DNA of 64,000 nt. Source: Sulfuricurvum sp. GTDB taxonomy: Bacteria > Campylobacterota > Campylobacteria > Campylobacterales > Sulfurimonadaceae. The DNA is taken from assembly GCA_020721585.1 (NCBI GenBank), contig DYMK01000001.1, forward strand, positions 248,001-312,000. The letters run 5' to 3'. The notes under the pieces are model-generated. The model made no database searches, had not been told where the DNA came from, and worked only from the letters and a program-made list of their open reading frames with translations. The first letter of the stretch is position 1. Each line of letters starts with the position of its first letter. A program made the translations under genes and the position numbers. Below, one piece after another: positions 16,954 to 23,599 of this stretch.

Positions 16954-18050
16954 TGGGTGACCACACTTTTGGTCGTCGCTATTTTTTTATCCGCATACAA
17001 AACAACCTCTTTGATAACAAGTTTTTGGATGGCGGAGATGAAGGTTTCCATTTGTGCATAATCTGGTTGGTTGTTTTGTGTTGGGAGTTGCATTTTGAAA
17101 TTTAAACTTTGAGAGCTTCTTAATTTATCTCCAAAAGAAAATTTGCCGAATACTGATTTTTCCATTGATGTTACAAAAAATAGCATCGTTTCTTTGGAAT
17201 AATTTTTCTCATCACTCCAATAGACACCCGTATCATCACCAGCTCCAAAATCATAATTTCGATAAAAAGTATTGCCAAATATGTCTACTGTAATTGAATT
17301 TTGAGGAAAACTTGCCACAGGATTTGAAATATAATTTACCACTCCAGTGTTTGTTGTTCCAGCCATCACAAAAGGAATATTGCCCGAAATTTGGTCATCT
17401 TTTTTGAGTCTTCTACCTTGAACAATTTTGTTGAAAATACTTTTATAGGTAAATTCTTTAAACTTCAAACTCTCAAACTCCCCTAAAGCCCGTTCTTCTT
17501 CATCTGTTAAAACATAATCTTTCAGCCCAGTAGCCACCAAATAAGCTTCTAGCTGGGCTATACGCTCTGCTTCTAGCTGGGCTATAAAACTTTCCATAAA
17601 ATCAAAATCTATCTTGCTGTTTTTGGTTGGAAGGAGGATTTTTAAATTTATAATATCAGACATACCTGTTGCATACCCAAAAAAATCAAATTGTTTTTTA
17701 ATTATTGATAAAATAAATTGAATTTCTTTTAACTTAAATTTATGATTTTTCGGAAATAAACCTTGAAAAGCACCATTATCTCCACTTCTATAGAAACTTT
17801 CTTTAATAATTCCAATTTCACCTACACTTGAAGTATATGCTAAAATTGGATGTTTTGAAGCAACAATTTGCAAATATTTGTCATCTAATTTAATTTTATG
17901 TTGATATTGATATTTTATATTTTGACCAAACATATAATATCCATATTCGTTATGAGTTAAATTTTCGCAACTTTTAGGAACTCCTTTTATTGTTTTTTTA
18001 GTAAATAAATCTCCAATTTTATACTCCCCCCACTCAACACTATTTAGCAT
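16950..18050 (-). CDS. Restriction-modification DNA specificity subunit (HsdS/BcgIB-like)
   Basis: A 366-residue S subunit with two target recognition halves of similar plan. The first half ends in LPTKNSKIDFDFMESFI and the second in LPTQNNQPDYAQMETFI, an internal duplication typical of S subunits. Each half should read one part of a bipartite target. The central spacer holds an 8-residue tandem repeat (AQLEAERI / AQLEAYLV). It follows the fused nuclease-methyltransferase gene by 17 bases with a poor ribosome binding site, so translation probably depends on coupling. Two proteins of about 675 and 366 residues match the A and B subunits of BcgI-type IIB systems in size and order. Confidence 0.85.
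   Translation of the reverse strand: MLNSVEWGEYKIGDLFTKKTIKGVPKSCENLTHNEYGYYMFGQNIKYQYQHKIKLDDKYLQIVASKHPILAYTSSVGEIGIIKESFYRSGDNGAFQGLFPKNHKFKLKEIQFILSIIKKQFDFFGYATGMSDIINLKILLPTKNSKIDFDFMESFIAQLEAERIAQLEAYLVATGLKDYVLTDEEERALGEFESLKFKEFTYKSIFNKIVQGRRLKKDDQISGNIPFVMAGTTNTGVVNYISNPVASFPQNSITVDIFGNTFYRNYDFGAGDDTGVYWSDEKNYSKETMLFFVTSMEKSVFGKFSFGDKLRSSQSLNFKMQLPTQNNQPDYAQMETFISAIQKLVIKEVVLYADKKIATTKSVVTQ
17545..17586 (-). repeat. 24-bp tandem duplication in the S-subunit spacer
   Basis: GCTTCTAGCTGGGCTATA occurs at 17545 and again at 17569, a period of 24 bases (8 codons), coding the repeated AQLEA segment between the two recognition halves. In type IC systems such as EcoR124I, the copy number of a short repeat at this place sets the spacer length of the DNA target. 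Confidence 0.8.
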
Positions 18051-18067
18051 TTCGTTAAGCGGGGATT

Positions 18068-20095
18068 CTACTTTCCCTCATCACCTCGTTGTTTGAGGAT
18101 ATTTGAGACTTCCCACGCTAGATAATCGCTCACGGTTTTTTTGAAATCTTCCAATGTTGGTTTACTGTCGATAATCTTATGTTGGTCAAAATTCCAGTCA
18201 CTTCCGCTAGAGGTGATAAAGTCCTCTATATAGACCTCATTGAGGTTCCAAGGAGCTTCTACTTTAGCACTTTTCCCTGCTTTGTAGATTTTGATGATAT
18301 CCGCATATCGTTTTGTTGGTTCGTCTATTTCTTGTAAAGCACGGCTAGTTCTTTTGTAGCCATCATTTCTAAAGTCGATAAATTTTACTGTTTGTTCAAA
18401 GTCGTGCGGTTTGTGTGCTTCTAAAACATAGATACTAGTTTGCACTCCTGCCATTGGTTGAAATAAATCCGTAGGCATTTTGATACTAGCTTTTAGGGTG
18501 TGTTTTTTAAGCATTGCTTGATTTGATTTGGTTGCTTTTCCACTCCCTGCCGAGTCTTGGATGATAATAGCTCCAAGTCCTCCTTTTTCCATCTTATCCA
18601 AACCAAAAGCTATAAAAGGCATACCATTTTCATCATAACTAAATGGTGGATTAAGCAATAGTTTATTTGCTTTAAAACTAGTATAGAGTTGTTCTGGAGT
18701 ATTGAATGTATTGCCTTTATGAATATTAGAACTTCCATCTCCTCGTAAAATCATATTAGTTGCTGCTAGTGTAAACATCTCAGCGTTGAGTTCCACTCCT
18801 AATAATTGCTCTTTTTTAATAGAGTTGATTTTATCATTTGCAGCGGTTGTTTCTTTGCCATAATTTGCTTCTGCATCATCAATCATCATCTCCATAGAAG
18901 AGATAAGAAATCCTGCCGAACCTGTTGCCAAATCCATAACTTTGCTGTTTTGATTGACTCCAAGTATCGTAGTCATCATTTTAGTGATATAAGGGGGAGT
19001 TAAAACTATTCCTATCTCTTTACCATCACCCAAAGCATATTTTAAAAACTCACTGTACATCTCCCCCATGATGTCAAGATGTCCTGCCATCGCATCAATC
19101 GAAAGAAAGATATTGTGATAAATAAAGGTAAAAATCTGCTTGTTGATACTAGCTTTACCATCAATAAGTTTGGATACTTCTTTATCTAGTATCTCTAATT
19201 CATCCCGTTGTACATCTTTAGAAATTTCATAAAAACTTGACAACATAAGGTTTTGTTTTTCGATGGGGATATTTCGAGCAGTTAAAAATTCTTTGATTTG
19301 ATTTACAATCTGTATCCCATCACGCTTGGTTTCTGACTGTATCCCTTTTAAATCTTCAGGAACTAAACCATCTTGGATTTTAGTCCCCTCTGTATCTACT
19401 ACATTTTGCATCGATAGTAGCATACCTGACACATACAATACCCGTTGCGGAGCGGTAATATTGTGATTGTGCATAAGTTTATTTAAGCTTTTAGCGTATT
19501 TTTGTAACTCCGCTTGTGATCTAATGAGAATTTCGTGTTTTTCATCTTCTGTTAAGATGGCATCTTTATAAAATACATCAAAGGTTTTTTGATTTTCTAA
19601 AAAATCTAATGTAGATACATTTTCTAGTAACTTAAATGAATTTTCACCTGAACCATAAACATAGTAAACTTTTAGCTCGATTGATGAGTCACTATCTCCT
19701 GCTATTCCAATGGCAATGACTTCGTGGTATTTACCTGATGCAATCATACCTGTAGCATAGTATAAAGCTCCATTAACAGCATAATTACTAATAGATTTTT
19801 CATCAAATTTGACACCGTCTTTTGTCTCTTCAATGAGTTTTTTTAGTCCGAGTTTATTTTCAATAACAATAGGGGCTTGTTTATACTTCGTAATACTAAA
19901 ATCAGGTTTGCCAAAGTTGGTTTTTTTTTCAGTTTTAGCTCGTCCTTGAAGTGCTTCTTTAAGGTAATCAGGAATTGCGGATTCTGTATGATAATCTTTT
20001 TGATTTTTTAATCCTAATCTTTCAAATTGTACTTTAACCCAGTCATTGAGATGGTCTTCGAGCTTATATAGTTTTGATTCTGTCGATTGTGCCAT
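18068..20095 (-). CDS. Fused nuclease/N6-adenine DNA methyltransferase (BcgIA-like)
   Basis: A 675-residue protein combining two activities. Near the N-terminus, GKPDFSI (Pro64-Asp65) and IVIENKLG (Glu79-x-Lys81) form a PD-(D/E)XK nuclease signature. The remainder is an HsdM-type gamma-class N6-adenine methyltransferase with motif I VMDLATGSAGF near residue 385 and motif IV LLNPPFSY near 480. No separate HsdR motor gene is present, so with the adjacent S subunit this fits a BcgI-like type IIB system that cuts on both sides of a bipartite site; a degenerate type I modification unit is the alternative. The coding strand has an A9 run just before the nuclease motif. Base composition is AT-richer than the flanking housekeeping genes. 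Confidence 0.85.
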   Translation of the reverse strand: MAQSTESKLYKLEDHLNDWVKVQFERLGLKNQKDYHTESAIPDYLKEALQGRAKTEKKTNFGKPDFSITKYKQAPIVIENKLGLKKLIEETKDGVKFDEKSISNYAVNGALYYATGMIASGKYHEVIAIGIAGDSDSSIELKVYYVYGSGENSFKLLENVSTLDFLENQKTFDVFYKDAILTEDEKHEILIRSQAELQKYAKSLNKLMHNHNITAPQRVLYVSGMLLSMQNVVDTEGTKIQDGLVPEDLKGIQSETKRDGIQIVNQIKEFLTARNIPIEKQNLMLSSFYEISKDVQRDELEILDKEVSKLIDGKASINKQIFTFIYHNIFLSIDAMAGHLDIMGEMYSEFLKYALGDGKEIGIVLTPPYITKMMTTILGVNQNSKVMDLATGSAGFLISSMEMMIDDAEANYGKETTAANDKINSIKKEQLLGVELNAEMFTLAATNMILRGDGSSNIHKGNTFNTPEQLYTSFKANKLLLNPPFSYDENGMPFIAFGLDKMEKGGLGAIIIQDSAGSGKATKSNQAMLKKHTLKASIKMPTDLFQPMAGVQTSIYVLEAHKPHDFEQTVKFIDFRNDGYKRTSRALQEIDEPTKRYADIIKIYKAGKSAKVEAPWNLNEVYIEDFITSSGSDWNFDQHKIIDSKPTLEDFKKTVSDYLAWEVSNILKQRGDEGK

Positions 20096-20239
20096 TTATT
20101 TTATTCCCTTTTTATTGAATACAACCCATTGATTTTATCCGCTTTTCGTGATTGAGTCAACCCCATCAAAATCTATTTAAAACTCTCTTTGATACCATAC
20201 ATGTCGAATATTTTCTCTTTTTTCGATATGGGATTTAAA

Positions 20240-20272
20240 CTATAGGTAAAAAAATAGCTTTTTTACCTATAG
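20240..20272. promoter_or_regulatory. Perfect 14-bp inverted repeat between divergent genes
   Basis: CTATAGGTAAAAAA (20240-20253) pairs exactly with TTTTTTACCTATAG (20259-20272) across a 5-base loop. It lies in the intergenic region between the methyltransferase gene (minus) and psiE (plus), 23 bases before the psiE -10 box. It could be an operator, or a bidirectional terminator isolating the restriction operon. Which one it is cannot be decided by sight. Confidence 0.6.
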
Positions 20273-20294
20273 CCCTTTAACAGAGGCAAAAAGC

Positions 20295-20300
20295 TATAAT
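20295..20300 (+). promoter_or_regulatory. Probable -10 box for psiE
   Basis: TATAAT 34 bases before the psiE ATG, immediately downstream of the 14-bp palindrome. Confidence 0.5.
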
Positions 20301-20333
20301 TTTTCCACTATTTTGCGCAAGGAGCTACGCCCC

Positions 20334-20795
20334 ATGAGTGACCATCCCAAGCCATTTTTCAAAAAAAACCTCAACGATATAGAAGCCCTCACCGAGCTTT
20401 TTTTTAAATCAATCCTCAAAGTATTACGTCTTTTGTTTATCTTGATCATGATGGTCTATTTGTTGGATTGTCTCATCGATTTAGCCGAAAAAATCATCCT
20501 CCTCACCCTTCATCACGGGATATTGGATTTTGGCAAAATGAAGATTATTTTGACCGATGCCCTCTTTACGCTCATTGTCTTATCGACCATCAAGACGCTG
20601 TTTATCCGAAGCAATTATGTGTATGCGGTCACTTTTTTGGAGATTGGGTTTGTGGCGTTGATGCGTAAAGTGATTTTGTTGGAGGTTGATCCTGCGGATA
20701 CGTGGTTGATGTTGGTGTTGGGGCTGTTATCGGCGGTGTTTTTTGGACTGATCCTTTATGCCAATACCCAAAAAGAACACGTTAGCACCGAGTAA
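20334..20795 (+). CDS. PsiE-family inner membrane protein
   Basis: A 153-residue protein with four hydrophobic helices, beginning near residue 28 (LLFILIMMVYLLDCLIDLA) and continuing with a FTLIVLSTIKTLF helix, a VYAVTFLEIGFVALMRK segment and a final LMLVLGLLSAVFFGLILYA helix. The FLEIGFVALMRK segment is typical of the PsiE (phosphate-starvation-inducible E) family, whose molecular function is unknown. The start is the ATG at 20334, 9 bases after AAGGAG; an upstream in-frame TTG at 20313 would swallow the ribosome binding site. It has its own -10 box and stands alone between the restriction operon and the ribosomal genes. Confidence 0.8.
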   Translation: MSDHPKPFFKKNLNDIEALTELFFKSILKVLRLLFILIMMVYLLDCLIDLAEKIILLTLHHGILDFGKMKIILTDALFTLIVLSTIKTLFIRSNYVYAVTFLEIGFVALMRKVILLEVDPADTWLMLVLGLLSAVFFGLILYANTQKEHVSTE

Positions 20796-20816
20796 GCGCT
20801 ATTTTCACCGCTTTTT
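20794..20816 (+). terminator. Weak terminator-like hairpin after psiE
   Basis: AAGCG and CGCTT can pair across a 10-base loop and lead into TTTTA. The stem overlaps the psiE stop codon and is only 5 bp, so termination is uncertain. Confidence 0.3.
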
Positions 20817-20921
20817 AGGGAAAAACTCCGAGGGGAAGCTACTCGCTTGATGAAGTGCGTCAGTGTTCAAAAACTTCCCTTATAAAAAACTTAATTTAAG
20901 TAAAATAAAAGGCTAAATAGG

Positions 20922-20927
20922 TACAAT
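20922..20927 (+). promoter_or_regulatory. Probable -10 box for rplM-rpsI
   Basis: TACAAT 41 bases before the rplM ATG, preceded by a long AT-rich stretch, as in Campylobacterota sigma-70 promoters. Confidence 0.45.
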
Positions 20928-20967
20928 TCGACCACTATTTATTAAAGACTTGAAAAGGAGGCTCACA

Positions 20968-21390
20968 ATGAAATTTACCCAAATTGCAACACCTGAGCAA
21001 ATCGAACGTAAATGGGTTTTGATCGACGCTGAGGGGAAAACATTTGGTCGTATTATGACTGATGTCGCCACTCGTCTTCGCGGAAAAGATAAACCTTATT
21101 TTACCCCAAATATTGACTGTGGTGACTTCGTCGTTATCATTAACGCTGAAAAAGCGATCATCAATGGTAATGGCAAAACAGCTACCAAAACCTATCACCG
21201 TCACACGGGATATTTTGGTAACGTAAAAAGCGAAAAATTTACGGAGCTTTTGGCAACTAACCCCGAAAAAGTGTTCAAACTTGCCGCTCGCGGTATGCTT
21301 CCTAAAACCAAATTAGGTCGCGCAATGATCAAAAAATTAAAAGTCTATGCCGGTGCGGAACATCCTCACTCAGCACAGATTGCTAAGTAA
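20968..21390 (+). CDS. rplM: 50S ribosomal protein L13
   Basis: A 140-residue large-subunit protein that binds 23S rRNA early in assembly. Family motifs seen are KWVLIDAEGKTFGRIMTDVATRLRG (split here as KWVLIDAEGK and FGRIMTDVATRLRG), GDFVVIINAEKA, YHRHTGYFG and ARGMLPKTKLGRAM. The start is the ATG at 20968, preceded by AAGGAGGCTCACA; the frame is open 18 bases further, but that part contains the ribosome binding site. It is followed after 9 bases by rpsI, the universal L13-S9 pair. Confidence 0.97.
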   Translation: MKFTQIATPEQIERKWVLIDAEGKTFGRIMTDVATRLRGKDKPYFTPNIDCGDFVVIINAEKAIINGNGKTATKTYHRHTGYFGNVKSEKFTELLATNPEKVFKLAARGMLPKTKLGRAMIKKLKVYAGAEHPHSAQIAK

Positions 21391-21399
21391 GGATAAACG

Positions 21400-21789
21400 A
21401 TGGCAAAAACATACGCAACTGGCAAACGAAAAACGTCTATCGCAAAAGTATGGTTGACTCCAGGAACGGGTAAAATTACCGTTAATGGACTTTCACTTGA
21501 CGCATGGTTGGGTGGTCTTGAAGCAAAAAAATTGCGTGTAACACAACCTCTTTCTTTGGTTAAACAAGATACGTCGGTTGATATTAACGCAACAACTCTT
21601 GGCGGTGGTTTCTCAGGTCAATCTGATGCCCTTCGTCATGGTATCTCAAAAGCATTGTGCGCTTTTGACCCTGCATTCCGTGCCGTACTTAAACCGTTTG
21701 GTATGCTTACACGTGACTCACGTATCGTTGAGCGTAAAAAACCAGGTCTTCGCAAAGCGCGTCGTTCTCCTCAATTCTCCAAACGTTAA
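21400..21789 (+). CDS. rpsI: 30S ribosomal protein S9
   Basis: A 129-residue small-subunit protein whose basic C-terminal tail (ending RRSPQFSKR) reaches the P-site tRNA. The N-terminal [14 protein letters not shown], central [19 protein letters not shown] and C-terminal [20 protein letters not shown] are diagnostic. It is co-transcribed with rplM, with a GGATAAACG spacer serving as its ribosome binding site, and a terminator follows. Confidence 0.97.
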   Translation: MAKTYATGKRKTSIAKVWLTPGTGKITVNGLSLDAWLGGLEAKKLRVTQPLSLVKQDTSVDINATTLGGGFSGQSDALRHGISKALCAFDPAFRAVLKPFGMLTRDSRIVERKKPGLRKARRSPQFSKR

Positions 21790-21796
21790 TCGTTTC

Positions 21797-21829
21797 CTCT
21801 TCCCATCTTTCGATGGAGAGAGATTTTTT
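21797..21829 (+). terminator. Rho-independent terminator of rplM-rpsI
   Basis: CTCTTCCCATC (21797-21807) and GATGGAGAGAG (21812-21822) form an 11-bp stem with one mismatch and a TTTC loop, followed by six Ts. Confidence 0.75.
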
Positions 21830-22001
21830 CCCTCTTTTTCTTCTATTTATCCGCAAAGCTTCACCAAAAAAAAACTTTGCTACCATTCCTATCAACTTTT
21901 GACACTAATTGTTCACGATAGGGCAATAAAATCCTTTTTTTGAACCCTTTTTAAAAAAGAAATAGTAAAATAAACTAATTAATTTTTTAGGGAGTGTCAC
22001 T

Positions 22002-23519
22002 ATGAAGAGAATAACCACGATTGGTGTGGGAATATTGATGATGGCGATAAATGGTCATGCTAATAATAATGTTACTGCAGAGTCACAAGCTGCTACAAAA
22101 CACAATCAGGCTAAAGCAACTGCTACTTCGGGTGCAAAAGTCGATCCCAAACATCCTAATGCTGCTGCGGGTGCAAAAGTTGATCCCAAACATCCTAATG
22201 CTGCTGCGGGTGCAAAAGTTGATCCCAAACATCCTAATGCTGCTGCGGGTGCAAAAGTCGATCCCAAACATCCTAATGCTGCTGCGGGTGCAAAAGTCGA
22301 TCCCAAACATCCTAATGCTGCTGTTGCTGGGGCTGCTGTAGGTGCAACTGCTGTTGGAGCAAGTGCTGCTACTACCGGAGCCAAGGTGGATCCAAAACAC
22401 GCCAAAGCTGCGGTAGCTGAAGGTTTCAAAATGTACCAAAAACACAATTATGCTAAGGCAATTGAGTTATTTACCCAAGGGTGTGATGGGGGAAATGGAC
22501 GTGGATGCTATAACTTAGGAACCATGCATGGGACAGGTCTTGGGGTGCAAAAAAATGACCCTAAAGCGGTTGAATTGTATACCAAAGCGTGTACCCTTAA
22601 AGATCCTAAAGGGTGCTTTAATATGGGGGTTATGTACGATAATGGAATCGGGACAAAAATAAATAAAAGCAAAGCGGTTAATGCGTATACCAATGCGTGT
22701 GATGGGGGTGAAGTCAAGGGATGCTCGAACTTAGGAACTATCTACAGCAAAGGGACAGGGGTTAAAAAAGATCCTGCTAAAGCATTAAGTTTGTACTCTA
22801 AAGCGTGCAGTAAAGGGTTTATCACTGCGTGTACCAATATGGGTGTGATGTATGCTGCTGGTTTAGGAACTCCTAAAGATCCTGCCAAAGCCACCCAAAT
22901 CTTGACCGATGCGTGTAATAAAAAAGACAAAGGGGCGTGCGCCGATTTGGCATGGGTAAAAAGTAAAAATACCAGTGCTAAAGCGGATAAACTCGAAACG
23001 GTTGATTTGTATACCAAAGCGTGTAATGAGGGAGATGCCAAACGTTGTGCTGCATTGGGGAGTATGTACGATAAAGGAAACAATGGAGTAAAAAAAGACC
23101 CTAAAAAAGCGACTGAGTTTTTCACTAAAGCGTGTGATAAAGGGGATGCAAAAGGGTGTACCGGTCTTGGATCCATGTACGATAAAGGTCTTGGTGGGCT
23201 CAAACAAGATAAAGCCAAAGCATTAACGTTGTATACCAAAGCGTGTGATAAAGGGGAAGCCAAAGGGTGTTCTGCTTTAGGTAGCTTGTACGATTTAGGT
23301 ACTGGGGTAAAACAAGATAAAGCCAAAGCTCTTACGTTGTACACCAAAGGATGCGATAAAGGGGATGCTGATGAGTGTGTTAGTTTAGGAACAATGTATG
23401 AACGCGGTACAGGGATGAAAATGGATAAAGTTAAAGCCCAAAAATTGTATCACAAAGCGTGTGAGTTGAAAAATGACCTTGGTTGTCGTAACTACGCTAC
23501 ACTTGAAAAAACAATGTAA
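22002..23519 (+). CDS. Cys-rich Sel1-repeat protein with N-terminal tandem repeats
   Basis: A 505-residue exported protein: signal peptide MKRITTIGVGILMMAINGHA, then five copies of a 13-residue unit (GAKVDPKHPNAAA) from about residue 44 to 108, an Ala/Gly/Val-rich linker, and ten Sel1-like repeats. Each Sel1 unit has Cys pairs spaced as ACxxGxxxGC, the pattern of Helicobacter Hcp proteins, in which the paired cysteines form disulfides within each repeat. That makes a periplasmic or secreted solenoid for protein binding likely. AGGGAG precedes the ATG. The gene appears monocistronic. The biological partner is unknown. The DPKHPNAAA section is probably an extended, hinge-like spacer rather than part of the solenoid. 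Confidence 0.85.
   Translation: MKRITTIGVGILMMAINGHANNNVTAESQAATKHNQAKATATSGAKVDPKHPNAAAGAKVDPKHPNAAAGAKVDPKHPNAAAGAKVDPKHPNAAAGAKVDPKHPNAAVAGAAVGATAVGASAATTGAKVDPKHAKAAVAEGFKMYQKHNYAKAIELFTQGCDGGNGRGCYNLGTMHGTGLGVQKNDPKAVELYTKACTLKDPKGCFNMGVMYDNGIGTKINKSKAVNAYTNACDGGEVKGCSNLGTIYSKGTGVKKDPAKALSLYSKACSKGFITACTNMGVMYAAGLGTPKDPAKATQILTDACNKKDKGACADLAWVKSKNTSAKADKLETVDLYTKACNEGDAKRCAALGSMYDKGNNGVKKDPKKATEFFTKACDKGDAKGCTGLGSMYDKGLGGLKQDKAKALTLYTKACDKGEAKGCSALGSLYDLGTGVKQDKAKALTLYTKGCDKGDADECVSLGTMYERGTGMKMDKVKAQKLYHKACELKNDLGCRNYATLEKTM
22131..22325 (+). repeat. 39-bp tandem repeat, five copies
   Basis: Five in-frame 39-bp units beginning GGTGCAAAAG, differing only at isolated bases such as GTC/GTT in the Val codon, and in the last codon of the fifth unit. 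The near-identity at synonymous sites shows recent expansion. Copy number changes would lengthen or shorten the N-terminal spacer of the Sel1 protein without shifting the frame. Confidence 0.95.
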
Positions 23520-23528
23520 ATTTCTCTA

Positions 23529-23553
23529 CGTTCCCCTTTTAGGGGGGGAAACG
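23529..23553. terminator. Hairpin between convergent sel1-type gene and metH
   Basis: CGTTCCCC and GGGGGGGAAACG pair imperfectly around TTTTA in the 80-base gap between two convergent genes. A T-rich stretch lies about 20 bases beyond on the plus side, so termination is plausible in either direction but not textbook. Confidence 0.45.
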
Positions 23554-23599
23554 ACTTCTATGCTCTTCTTTTTTTACTGAAATAATGTACTTTTATCCT

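Noticed and set aside
22083-22447. Long open frames on the minus strand and in a second plus frame over the 39-bp repeats
   Set aside because: They arise because the 39-bp unit is a multiple of three and has no stops in these frames; they have no ribosome binding site and oppose the Sel1 gene.
22742-23347. 201-codon minus-strand frame inside the Sel1 gene
   Set aside because: It mirrors the repeated Sel1 codons; no start signal and a composition typical of an antisense shadow.
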